A stretch of DNA of 64,000 bases from Petasospora fabianii. Lineage: Eukaryota > Ascomycota > Saccharomycetes > Phaffomycetales > Wickerhamomycetaceae. Made by a program: the position numbers and the translations under genes. Of the stretch, positions 19,893 to 29,537 are shown piece after piece. The notes below the pieces were generated by a model. It made no database searches. It saw only the letters and a list, made by a program, of their open reading frames with translations, and was not told the DNA's origin. How positions within the stretch are numbered: position 1 is the first letter of the stretch; each line of letters opens with the position of its first letter. Where the stretch lies: positions 1,488,001-1,552,000 of the forward strand of contig CP048715.1 of assembly GCA_022641835.1 (NCBI GenBank), written 5' to 3'.

Positions 19893-22800
19893 TCAGACTT
19901 CCGCCTGTGACGAGTACGCATGAACAAGCACCGCAGTGGCTGTTTGGATGTTCATGGATCTGATGACACCTAGTTGACGAATCTCAACACAGTAATCAAG
20001 CTCAGACAAGAGCTCACCAGGAATACCTTCAGCCTCTTTACCAAGCAAAAATAAGGATTTAGATGGGAATGTGGTATCCTTTCCAAGCACAATGGATTTG
20101 TCAGTCTGTTCGAGTCCAATCAAAGTGTAGCCCTCCTTCTTCTTGGATCTCATAAAGTCAGCAATGTTTGCAATGTTAACCTCCTCCATAGGCATCCAGT
20201 AATCAGCAGTCACTGCAACATTCTTGAACTGTGGGTGCTTCTTTACACGAAGATCATCAACAGTCATAAGACCAGCGCCAAGAACATCACACAAACGACA
20301 GATACCACCAAGGTTAGGTGGCTTATCCACAAGTGAACTCACCACAATCAGTTCGGTTCGCTTGACATTTCTAACATTCTCATCAATGTCAAGCACAGAC
20401 TCCCAGGCACCACTTTTAGTTTGCAGTGGTGAGCTCTCAGTATCAGCATCGTTGGTGTTTGCCTCACCTACAGTATCAGATGTAGCACCAGCCCAAGAAG
20501 CAAGCTTTGTCGAGCCAATTGAAATAGGCATCATTTCATCACCAATGCAGTCTCTAAACTCCTTCTCAGTGATAACTTCAAACTGACGAGGTGAGATTCG
20601 GGACAAGACACCACCAAAGATGGCAACGAGATTGAAGTCCTCCTCAACATCCCATAACACGGCATCACCTGTTCTGTACTTTCCAGTCACAGCAGACTTC
20701 TCAGCTTCATCATAGAGCATCTTCAAGATACCATCCACCGGCAAGTCGATCTTCTTACTCTGAAGCAATGGGTACAGTGAAAGAATCAATGAGTTCGAAA
20801 AATGTCTCACCAAGGGCTTGTTTGAAGCACAGTTTGGAATGAGATGTTTTGTAAAAGAGTCAAAGAACTCGAGAGCCTCATCACCTTCCAACTTTTGGGC
20901 AACGAGGTAGGAAATACGCTCAGCAGAGGTCACAAGAACTGGTTTACCCTGATCTTTAAAGAGCGCAAAGACACCTGGTCTACTCTCCTTATTTCTGATG
21001 AGATCGATGGAGACAATCCATTCCATGTATGCCCTTACCCATGGACTTGACTCCTTCTCCAAGAGTTTGCTAAACTGCAAAGCGACACCTGAGAGCATTT
21101 CAGAAGAGATCTTCTTGCAGATCAACAATAGCGAAGCAAATGCAAATACTCTTTGAAGCTCCTCTACACCGTCATTCTTCTTCTTTGGAGCAACAAAAGT
21201 GTACTTGCTAGACATAACGGCCCTGAAGTACTCCTCACTGAAATCAACTGAACAACCTGTCAAGATTGCAATGGCATTGACCTTAGCAGATACCTCACTG
21301 GAACCATATACTTTTTGGTAGATCTCACCATCGAAGCTTAGCTCAGTGTCAAATTTCTCTGCAATGACATTTTTGATTGTGAACATGTTGGAATCTTCCT
21401 GGATCAATGTGATGATGGCAATCAACACATCAACGAGCCATGTAGTCTGTTCAAACTCCACGCCATATGCCCTTTGATATTGTAACAACTTTCTCGAAAG
21501 ACAAGGCAAGAGACATCTTCTAGTCTGTGCCAGCTCAACCACCTCCAAGCCGATCTTGAGCAATGTTTTCCCGTTGTACTCATTGTTGATAGTATCTCTT
21601 AGAAGCCTCTCATCGAAGATGGTCTCGATAACAATCATATGCATCTCACGTTGTGACAGAATGAGTCTGTCTCCCGTTATGTGATCCCATATACTCTCAA
21701 GGATCTCAACAATGGTGATGAGGTCAATGTCTTCATAGTTGCGAAGGAGATACTGGATGATGAGAGAAGAGTGGGTGAATCCATGGTAATTACCATTCTT
21801 GAGTTCGAGTTGAAGAATTGTGAGTACTTCTGTGAGTTGAGATGGGGTCAATGGTGTCATCCTGAGGAAAGAGTGGAGGACGGTGAGGAAGGCTCCGCAG
21901 TAGGAGTCCTTAATCTTGAAGTTTGAGGAAATTATGTGAGCATTGATGGTGCTGTGGAGTAGTGTGAGCTCTTCAAACTGGAAGAATGCAATATCAGAGA
22001 CATCAGAAACCTTGGAAAAGCATGAAGAGAAGAATTCAAGTTTGTCGAGGTCCATCACCTGAATGACTGACTCGTAGAGTGTTTGCAAGTTGACAGCTCT
22101 CCAGCTGTTTTTGAAGACACTAAGTTCAGTCAAATACTTGCACTTCTCATATGATTCGTACTCTCCTTTCAATAGGATGGCAAGAAGAGAGCTGTAATCC
22201 ATAGAAATCTTTGCATCAACATCCAGACCACTGAATGCCAGTTCAGTCAAGAACTCATTTGATGTGGTATACTTGTCAAAGAGAGCATAGCACACAACCT
22301 GGAACTCTGGTTCTCTTCCCTGATACGAGATCTCAGATCCATCGTGGTATGCAGAGATATAATCCAAGAAGGTCTCGACATTGTTCTGGAAGATCTCATA
22401 TCCATTAAATTGGACAAATCTTGTCAAAGCTTCAACGAGTAGTGGGACGTCTTGCTTGATGTGTCTCAATAGTCTGATATGTAAGGTTTGAAGAGTTATA
22501 GCAAAGACATCATCCTCAGCGGTGGACTCGAATAATCTATAGACCTGCAATACATGCTTCTTGGTGAGGATTTGTTTACCCTTCAGACCTTTCAAGAGAC
22601 CAGACGTGAGGTAGATTCTGGATGGAGCATACCATGGTGTGATTTCAACAAGGAGATCAATCAAACTGGTCACTGTAGATTCAAACTTTGGCTCGTTCTT
22701 AGCCAGGGACTTGATCAAGCTTGAGACAAACAACTCCAATCTTTCACCATATACACAAGAGTAATCATCGCCCTGTTTCTTGACTTGGAAATGGGAACCT

Positions 22801-23981
22801 TCAAGAGCATATTTCAAGAAGATATCAGTCAAGAAGGGATGGGCAAAGTTCGACAAATTTTCCTTTGGAACAGAGAACATAAGTTCAAGAGAATATTTTC
22901 TAACAGCCTCCATATTACCCTTGAAACCGGTGCAAAGAAGAGCCATACCCCAAGATGGCTTGATGAAGGAGCTTGGTGATAACAGCTGAACAAGGTCGTT
23001 GTGAGCCGCAATAGCCTGATTGAGAGCTGTATCAACGCCAATGATCTCGTAAAGTGTGGCGAATCTCTTCCATTCTTCAATCTGTGTGGACTTCTGTGAC
23101 AGGGTGAATGTGATGAGAGAATTATCCACGTCAACAGTGAGTTGCTGGAGTGTGAGCTTTAAAATGGAAAGACAATACTTGCGATGTTCGTGAGTACTGC
23201 TTGTGAGTCCGTTCTGAATAAATGTCCAGTATTCTTCGTCTTGAGCTGCTGATGTGAACTCTTTACATGTTATGTTCTTTTTGGATGTACCGATGAGGAA
23301 ACGAAGCCAGAGGATGAAGCCAGCTGTGACATGTGCAGTTTCTTCTGATCTGGATAGAAGGAATATCATATTCCATGTGAAAGCATGAAGAGCCTCGGCT
23401 GACACATCTCTCCATCGCAGGACCTTGGTTGCAGCGCTGATGATCTTATCATCAGTACATGAGAGAAGAAGTAAGATCAACTTATCGAGAGACTCGGAAA
23501 CAATGATTGATTCAGAAGAGAATAACTTCTCCAAGAACGAAAGCAAGTACTGAAAAGAGATATCGCTGTTGGAACCAGGATTTTCCGAACTTGTGAAGGT
23601 CTCATCGAACAATGTTGAGGCCGTTGGAGTAAGAATGTGTGCTTTTCTGAGATGGATCTCGGACACAATTGTGTTGTAGACCCAGTCCAATGTATGGGAG
23701 GTCGCACGGGGCAACTTTATCAGAAGTTTAATACGATCCTCCAGAGATGACAGCTCAGTTTGTGTGGTGAGTGCAGATGTGAAAGAGTCCGTGAGTCTGT
23801 TGGATACTGTTTCAAGAACCTCATCATTGTCTGATAGAGAGTCGAGGACACTGGAGAGTCCTCCAATATTCTCGGGATTTGTGAGATCCTTAGAGAAAGA
23901 ATCCGCAAGCTCTCTTTGCTGACTATGACTAAGGCATCCAACAATGAGACTGCTTCCAGAAGAAGACATCCTGATTAGCAT
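19893..23981 (-). CDS. TRM3: tRNA (Gm18) ribose 2'-O-methyltransferase Trm3
   Basis: 1362 residues from the first ATG, or 1358 from the ATG at 23969 (MSSSGSS), which looks the likelier start. About 1200 residues are helical and repeat-like. The C-terminal 160 residues form the SpoU (SPOUT) methyltransferase: motif 1 PPNLGGICRLCDVLGAG, motif 2 LFLLGKEAEGIPGE, and motif 3 VIRSMNIQTATAVLVHAY with the knot Asn. Trm3 methylates G18 in the D-loop of several tRNAs. S. cerevisiae Trm3 is 1436 residues (YDL112W), and its divergent neighbour is ATG20 (YDL113C), exactly as here. A PAC motif sits about 50 bases upstream. Confidence 0.92.
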   Translation of the reverse strand: MLIRMSSSGSSLIVGCLSHSQQRELADSFSKDLTNPENIGGLSSVLDSLSDNDEVLETVSNRLTDSFTSALTTQTELSSLEDRIKLLIKLPRATSHTLDWVYNTIVSEIHLRKAHILTPTASTLFDETFTSSENPGSNSDISFQYLLSFLEKLFSSESIIVSESLDKLILLLLSCTDDKIISAATKVLRWRDVSAEALHAFTWNMIFLLSRSEETAHVTAGFILWLRFLIGTSKKNITCKEFTSAAQDEEYWTFIQNGLTSSTHEHRKYCLSILKLTLQQLTVDVDNSLITFTLSQKSTQIEEWKRFATLYEIIGVDTALNQAIAAHNDLVQLLSPSSFIKPSWGMALLCTGFKGNMEAVRKYSLELMFSVPKENLSNFAHPFLTDIFLKYALEGSHFQVKKQGDDYSCVYGERLELFVSSLIKSLAKNEPKFESTVTSLIDLLVEITPWYAPSRIYLTSGLLKGLKGKQILTKKHVLQVYRLFESTAEDDVFAITLQTLHIRLLRHIKQDVPLLVEALTRFVQFNGYEIFQNNVETFLDYISAYHDGSEISYQGREPEFQVVCYALFDKYTTSNEFLTELAFSGLDVDAKISMDYSSLLAILLKGEYESYEKCKYLTELSVFKNSWRAVNLQTLYESVIQVMDLDKLEFFSSCFSKVSDVSDIAFFQFEELTLLHSTINAHIISSNFKIKDSYCGAFLTVLHSFLRMTPLTPSQLTEVLTILQLELKNGNYHGFTHSSLIIQYLLRNYEDIDLITIVEILESIWDHITGDRLILSQREMHMIVIETIFDERLLRDTINNEYNGKTLLKIGLEVVELAQTRRCLLPCLSRKLLQYQRAYGVEFEQTTWLVDVLIAIITLIQEDSNMFTIKNVIAEKFDTELSFDGEIYQKVYGSSEVSAKVNAIAILTGCSVDFSEEYFRAVMSSKYTFVAPKKKNDGVEELQRVFAFASLLLICKKISSEMLSGVALQFSKLLEKESSPWVRAYMEWIVSIDLIRNKESRPGVFALFKDQGKPVLVTSAERISYLVAQKLEGDEALEFFDSFTKHLIPNCASNKPLVRHFSNSLILSLYPLLQSKKIDLPVDGILKMLYDEAEKSAVTGKYRTGDAVLWDVEEDFNLVAIFGGVLSRISPRQFEVITEKEFRDCIGDEMMPISIGSTKLASWAGATSDTVGEANTNDADTESSPLQTKSGAWESVLDIDENVRNVKRTELIVVSSLVDKPPNLGGICRLCDVLGAGLMTVDDLRVKKHPQFKNVAVTADYWMPMEEVNIANIADFMRSKKKEGYTLIGLEQTDKSIVLGKDTTFPSKSLFLLGKEAEGIPGELLSELDYCVEIRQLGVIRSMNIQTATAVLVHAYSSQAEV

Positions 23982-24031
23982 AAACGGTGTCTAATTAGAC
24001 CCAAAAGGCTCACCAATGGTAGCTAACTCAT

Positions 24032-24040
24032 GCGATGAGC
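24032..24040 (+). promoter_or_regulatory. PAC motif upstream of TRM3
   Basis: GCGATGAGC, an exact match to the polymerase A and C box found before ribosome-biogenesis genes in yeasts (bound by Dot6/Tod6). It lies 51 bases from the first TRM3 ATG in the TRM3-ATG20 divergent promoter. An imperfect A/T tract follows but no clear RRPE. Confidence 0.65.
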
Positions 24041-24225
24041 TCCAAAGTTTTTGTCGCGACCGGGACAAATGCCAGGGCACATATCCTTTCCGGATTTGGC
24101 GAATGAGCGAGAAGTCCGGAGGCTGGACGTGGAGATGAATGTGTCCCGAACTCCTTAAGACAGTGTAAGAGAGACTGTTTCTACACACACACCAGCACAA
24201 GTTGGAAGCTTGTAAGTGCTATATA

Positions 24226-25905
24226 ATGATTGAAGACGAGGATAACAACCCATTCACCCCTATTGCTGAAGACGAGTTCACCGACCTGCCGCTTTCTCAG
24301 GAGGAAGAGGAGGCCAACACGCAGCAAGAGCAGCAGGACACCTCACCGGGATGGGGTGATCACACCGACGATACAACCAACGAAACTGCTCCAGAGGCTG
24401 TCCCTACAACAAGTGAAGATTCTCAGAAGGAATCACCGACTGGAATTGCCACAGGAACTCAGGCTTATAACCCGGAAATTTACACATCCACCTCGCAACA
24501 CTTATTTAAGGACAAGACAGCAGTGACGATCGAAATAATCGATGCTGGCAAGTCTCGTGAAGGAAACACCAGAGGATACATCGTGTACACAATCAAATGC
24601 AACGATCAAATTGTGAGAAGACGTTACAGCGAATTTGAGACGTTGAGAAATGGTCTCAAGAGACTCTTCCCTACGCTTATCATCCCTCCCATTCCAGAGA
24701 AGCACAAGATCACCAAGTATGCATCAGCACCAACAACAGCAAAGGAGGATACAGCCATTATTGATCATAGACGGAGAATGCTAAGTGTATTCCTTAACAG
24801 ATGTGTTGACATTGACAGCGTCCGTGAGTCATCTGTGTTCCAAAACTTTTTGGATCCAAACTCAAACTGGTCCGAAGTGCTTTCCTTACCGCCACTTTCG
24901 AATATCCCAAAGGAGATCCTCAAAGCCGACCCAATTGACCCATCAAACTCACTTCCAGCACATTCTTATCTTCCAATTCCGTCCAATTCCAACATGTATG
25001 TTAAGGAGACTGAGGACGACAAGAAATTTAATGCAGTTGCCAGTAACGCCCGTGAGTACGAAAGTGTGATTTCTGGTGGCGTTGAGAAGACCAATAAGAG
25101 ACTAGTGAGACATTTTGCTGAACTGGGTACTGAGTTTTCAGGAGCTGGTGCTGTCTTTAACGGGTTTTCATTACAGGAGACAGCAGTTTTGGCTGCCCCT
25201 CTGGAGAAGTTTGGGCAAGTCCATGATAATTCATATCTCTCAACGGAGACTGCAGTTGACAGTTTGAACTTTCATTTTACAGAACCATTAGGTGAGAGTG
25301 TTCAATTTGCCTCCGTTGTGAAGGAAGTGATCAAGTTCAGACAGACGAAGTCGATGCAATTGGATATCGTGGCTCGATCTTTGAAACACAGATTGAATCA
25401 GTTAAAGCTCATTGAGAAGGCTGAGCAAGAGTCCAAGAGAATTCAGGAAGCTTTGGAAGCTGGAGAGGCTAAGACAGGACAAATTAACTTTGACAGAAAA
25501 GTTGCACAAGAACAAGAACAGGCTAGAGTACAAGCTGAAGTCTCAAGCTCTTCTGAACAACTTGCTCCATTGCAACCCAAGAAGACGAGTATGTTCAAGA
25601 TCCCAGGTATGTCGAAGATCAGTACCATGATCACTGGTGAAAAGGACCCGGATACCCTCCGAGATGGTAGCAAGCAGAAAGTGAAAGAAGAGATTAATCA
25701 ACTGAAACACACATATATCGCTGCGGAACGTGATCTCAAGCGTGTCACACAATCTGTCAGCGGTGAATTACAAAGATTCCAAGAATCTAAGGACGAAGAG
25801 TTGAAGAAGATGCTTGCAGCTTATGCGACTACGATTGTGGATTGGGCTCGGCATAATTTGGAGTTGTGGGAAGAGGCTAAGGCCCAATTCCCTCAGGATG
25901 ATTAA
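24226..25905 (+). CDS. ATG20: Sorting nexin Atg20 (PX-BAR)
   Basis: 559 residues from the ATG at 24226 (MIEDEDNNPF). An acidic, disordered N-terminus of about 90 residues is followed by a PX domain at about 92-205, including RRRYSEF (PI3P-contacting arginine), PPIPEKHKITKYA and RRRMLSVFLNR. The rest is a BAR-type coiled coil with a short loop at about 420-480. S. cerevisiae Atg20 (Snx42) pairs with Snx4/Atg24 in the Cvt pathway, selective autophagy and endosome recycling; Snx41 is the close paralog. Choice of ATG20 over SNX41 rests on synteny: it is divergent from TRM3, as in S. cerevisiae. Confidence 0.82.
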   Translation: MIEDEDNNPFTPIAEDEFTDLPLSQEEEEANTQQEQQDTSPGWGDHTDDTTNETAPEAVPTTSEDSQKESPTGIATGTQAYNPEIYTSTSQHLFKDKTAVTIEIIDAGKSREGNTRGYIVYTIKCNDQIVRRRYSEFETLRNGLKRLFPTLIIPPIPEKHKITKYASAPTTAKEDTAIIDHRRRMLSVFLNRCVDIDSVRESSVFQNFLDPNSNWSEVLSLPPLSNIPKEILKADPIDPSNSLPAHSYLPIPSNSNMYVKETEDDKKFNAVASNAREYESVISGGVEKTNKRLVRHFAELGTEFSGAGAVFNGFSLQETAVLAAPLEKFGQVHDNSYLSTETAVDSLNFHFTEPLGESVQFASVVKEVIKFRQTKSMQLDIVARSLKHRLNQLKLIEKAEQESKRIQEALEAGEAKTGQINFDRKVAQEQEQARVQAEVSSSSEQLAPLQPKKTSMFKIPGMSKISTMITGEKDPDTLRDGSKQKVKEEINQLKHTYIAAERDLKRVTQSVSGELQRFQESKDEELKKMLAAYATTIVDWARHNLELWEEAKAQFPQDD

Positions 25906-26522
25906 TATGTTTTCAATGTTATGATATTCTTTTACCATTTTTTGATCGTGTCTCTCGTAATGACCCAGACAAGTCTATCAATGGGGGACTGTGACTGTCG
26001 TGTCTTATACTATCAGCTGATACCTTGATTAATTAAGCGACATGCGAGAATCGAACCTGTGATTCTTTCTGATGGTAAAAAGGCGCTTGCGCGTATACTG
26101 AGCTGAAACGCGTTCAACGATTGACCCACTGTTGTCAGGGTCCTCTTTTAGCAAATAACGAAGCTCAAAAGGTAATTCTAAATCTTTCTAAGCAAAAGAG
26201 TTGCTGACAAGTGTCATATATACATAGCTCTCTTTATTAACAGATATCGTAGGTGACTTTATCTGGTGTTAATTTGACGTTGTCTTAGTTATCGCTGTCT
26301 TGTTTACAAATTTCCCAAAGCGGATCAAAGAGCGCGAGATGAGATTGCAGACAGATCATCAACCAGGAACAACACTTCTTGTCTCTACAAAGCTCTCTAC
26401 CTCCTAGGCCCACCTTCAAAGACGATCTCATCCCCACAACACACGGGCTGCCAGTTATCTTTCCCATAACTCATCCATCCACCATCATACCTCTTTCCCC
26501 AACCACTGGCTTCTCTTCATCC
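25906..26522. other. intergenic between ATG20 and CYK3
   Basis: 617 bases. It carries the CYK3 promoter and a stretch at about 26040-26136 with a B-box-like GGTTCGATTC on the minus strand and several short hairpins, but no foldable tRNA (see rejected items). One ACGCGT lies at 26108-26113. Confidence 0.45.
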
Positions 26523-29201
26523 ATGACAGTGCCCCAGCCTCCATTCAGGGTCAGAACGATCTACTCCTGGAGTGGTGCTGAGGAAGACGATCTAGGCTTC
26601 ATCGAGGGAGACATCATCGAAGTCGATGACCTTGGTGACGGCAATTGGTGGCACGGTCGTCTCAAGAGAAACAAGATGACCGGTAATTTCCCATCCAATT
26701 ACGTCGAATTGATCATGTCCGATTTTAGGAAGAGTCTCCAACAGAGTTCATCTTCAGATCTGCTGGCATCCTCTGGAAGCAACACTCCAGAATATCGAGC
26801 AGACAAATCTGTCCAACTAAGATCCTCCATCAACACCGCTCCACAGTCGCCTTATTCTAGAACTCAGTCACCACAGCATAGACATCAGCCTCAAGACTAC
26901 ATAGGTTCTGATGACATGCAATTCAGTTTCCAGTCTTCTAAAAACCACTACCGTGAACCTCTTCAGTCATACAGGGAATCCTCACCACAGTCGCCATATC
27001 CTAAGGATGTACTCCCTCCGATTCCACAGGAAGAAGCTCAACATATGCATCTGCCTCATTCTCGATCGGTCCCTGTAAGACTTGAACAACAACAACACTG
27101 CTACCAGGGCAGTCCACTCCGCACTAGAGAGTCTACCCCTTCTGATGACTACCAAAGACACATGCAGCAATCAAGGGCCACCTACAATGCCCCTCCACCA
27201 CCATCCCACTCAGTCATGCCAGTTAAGTCTCAATCATCTTATAATCTCAGATCACATGACAACAACATGTATGCGCCAGAGTCACCATACTCAAGAGACC
27301 AAGTTGGCAGATCTAGTGGCCAATCCGCCCTGCTCAAACAAGCTCGTCAAAATAACTTGCGGGACTCATATCAGAGTGACTTTGTTCTTCCATATGACCC
27401 AGAGACGTTGAATCAGTCAAAATCGTCCGCTTCACAATCGTCCAACGTGTTCAGTTATTCTAATGGGTCATACTTCACCAGCTCCCAAAGTTCAAACGAG
27501 AGTGCTTTTGCTATGAGTGACTTCAGCGCCACTAGTGCAGGATCTTATGCTAGACACAAATATGATGAGCAACAAAGATCTTCGATGAGCAACTTGAAGT
27601 CAAGTGCCTCTGGTAACAACCTCTTGGTCGAGGAGAAGAGAGTCAAGAATCCAACAGGCATCTTCAGAAAGATTTTCTCCGCAAAGGATGCTCCACCTTT
27701 ACCACCTGTCGGCGCATTGGCCAAGAACATGGATCAGCTTGCTGTCGAGGATAAGCAAATGAACTCTTGGATTGAGTTTAAGATTGACTTAAACAGAGCC
27801 AACTCATTGAGCTCGAAGGAGCGTCAGCTTAGAGAGAAAAGAATCAGAGAAACCGAGGGTTATGTCATCTTGGAGCCACATAAGCAACTATCTACAGTCA
27901 ACAGTAACGAGGCTTACCAAACAGAGCATAAGATGGACTTAAACGGAATTTCATTGAAGCATGTTGATAACTTTGTCAGAAGACTCACACCACAGGCTTC
28001 TGTCATGTCCCCGGAAGCATTCATCACAAATGAACTTGGTATGAAGTATTCCAGTAAACTGGAGTATCTTAGGGCTCTATTCATCCTGTGTGCAGAACAT
28101 TTCACCATTGTTGAATCTCGCAGCAGTGAACCTGTGACAAAGCCAAACGTTGAAGAATTATTCCAATCTAAGAGAGGTAAGCCTTATGACATGGCTTACT
28201 TGTTCAAGTACCTCTCCGATCTCATGGGATTGAAGTCGGAACTCATCCATGGATCTCTTAAGACACCACAATCTATCGTCAGACACTTTTGGAATGCGGT
28301 TCTTATCAACGGTGAATGGAGACTTATTGATGTCTCAATGGGTAATCTGTCCAATCCACTTTACGAAATCTTAGCGAACAAACCAGATGGAGCAAGCGAA
28401 TCGTTCTACTTCTTGGCCGAGCCTCTTGAGCTCATTTACACACACATTCCTGATAAGTTCGAGCACCAGCATATTGTACCACCAATTGATCCAATGGTTG
28501 CCCTTGCCATCCCACCATGCTTCCCATCTTTCTTCAAGAACGGTATCAAGATCCACAAGTTCAGCAATGCTCTCACCAAGCTCAAGGACTATGAGATATT
28601 TGAGATTGACTTGAAGGTGCCTAAGGATATTGAGATCAATGCTGTAGTGATGTGTAAGACATCTGTCTCCAATACTCTAGCTCAGGTGTACTGGAAACAC
28701 AATGAGAGGTTCTATAAGATCAAAGGTCATCTCCCCGACAATCAGTCTACAGGGTTTGTTAAGATCTATTCAGGTATGAAGGGGTCCCAGAAGTCCCTTC
28801 AAAACATTCATCCACTCTCCATGGTGATTCCAATCACGCATGAAGGTGACTTTAGACCACTCGATTTTGTCATCAGGTATCCTACCGTCCCAGCACAGGC
28901 AAACGATCTTTACATCAAGCAACCACAAAACAGAAATCTGGCCTACAATGCTGAATATGTTTTCATGGTCTCTCAACACCCATCGAATGGTCTGAATAAC
29001 ATATCCGGTTCCAGATCCAAGATCGCATTACAGAGCCCATCAGGTAAGATCATCAAGTTCGTCAAAAAGGATCAGAGTACACCTTTTGGTGCCTGGGAAC
29101 TCCCTATCAAGTGTCATGAGGTTGGTGTCTGGAGGGGCCTGGTGTCGATTGATAATGGAACAAGTCTTTGTGTCTTTGCTGAGTGGACTTGTGATAAGTG
29201 A
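26523..29201 (+). CDS. CYK3: Cytokinesis protein Cyk3
   Basis: 892 residues from the ATG at 26523, near the 885 of S. cerevisiae. An SH3 domain comes first (about residues 5-65: RVRTIYSWSGAEEDDLGF ... NWWHGRL ... GNFPSNYVEL). About 380 residues of Ser/Gln/Pro-rich disordered linker follow. A transglutaminase-like domain lies at about 505-640, with HFWNAVLINGEWRLIDVSMG holding the His and Asp positions, and a C-terminal beta-rich region ends the protein. Cyk3 acts at the bud neck with Inn1 and Hof1 to activate Chs2 and primary septum formation. S. cerevisiae CYK3 is YDL117W, adjacent to NUP84. Confidence 0.92.
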   Translation: MTVPQPPFRVRTIYSWSGAEEDDLGFIEGDIIEVDDLGDGNWWHGRLKRNKMTGNFPSNYVELIMSDFRKSLQQSSSSDLLASSGSNTPEYRADKSVQLRSSINTAPQSPYSRTQSPQHRHQPQDYIGSDDMQFSFQSSKNHYREPLQSYRESSPQSPYPKDVLPPIPQEEAQHMHLPHSRSVPVRLEQQQHCYQGSPLRTRESTPSDDYQRHMQQSRATYNAPPPPSHSVMPVKSQSSYNLRSHDNNMYAPESPYSRDQVGRSSGQSALLKQARQNNLRDSYQSDFVLPYDPETLNQSKSSASQSSNVFSYSNGSYFTSSQSSNESAFAMSDFSATSAGSYARHKYDEQQRSSMSNLKSSASGNNLLVEEKRVKNPTGIFRKIFSAKDAPPLPPVGALAKNMDQLAVEDKQMNSWIEFKIDLNRANSLSSKERQLREKRIRETEGYVILEPHKQLSTVNSNEAYQTEHKMDLNGISLKHVDNFVRRLTPQASVMSPEAFITNELGMKYSSKLEYLRALFILCAEHFTIVESRSSEPVTKPNVEELFQSKRGKPYDMAYLFKYLSDLMGLKSELIHGSLKTPQSIVRHFWNAVLINGEWRLIDVSMGNLSNPLYEILANKPDGASESFYFLAEPLELIYTHIPDKFEHQHIVPPIDPMVALAIPPCFPSFFKNGIKIHKFSNALTKLKDYEIFEIDLKVPKDIEINAVVMCKTSVSNTLAQVYWKHNERFYKIKGHLPDNQSTGFVKIYSGMKGSQKSLQNIHPLSMVIPITHEGDFRPLDFVIRYPTVPAQANDLYIKQPQNRNLAYNAEYVFMVSQHPSNGLNNISGSRSKIALQSPSGKIIKFVKKDQSTPFGAWELPIKCHEVGVWRGLVSIDNGTSLCVFAEWTCDK

Positions 29202-29537
29202 TGATTGTCGGAGAGCCTGGTAATGCATACAAACTTTTCTTCTTCATGTGCATGCAGCGGACTTTGGTGGAGCCGCTGTCGAATGTGTCTTTGAACATAA
29301 CTAATTCATAAACTAATTTCTCCTAAGTCAATACTCCGTAGAAAGAAGTCAGATAAAACTGAAAAGCTAAATGAGAAGTACGCAAAAGATCAAGCTCTAA
29401 GACACCCGGACACCCAGTCGCATACTCATCGCAATTTCCTAATCGCTCGCCAACAATGGCTTCCCAAACCCTGACATTTTGCGGAGTGCCTCAAAATCAG
29501 TTAGTTGTGTGTTTCTTTGAGTATAAAACCCCTCAGC
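29202..29537. other. intergenic between CYK3 and RAM1
   Basis: 336 bases between two plus-strand genes. No ORF or site recognised. Confidence 0.5.

Noticed and set aside
26040-26136. tRNA-like stretch on the minus strand (B-box GGTTCGATTC, GACAAC about 80 bases upstream, AGCTCAGT in between)
   Set aside because: Neither acceptor stem nor T-stem pairs properly in any register I tried, with or without an intron, and there is no poly-T terminator. At most a decayed tRNA. tRNAscan-SE or Infernal would settle it.
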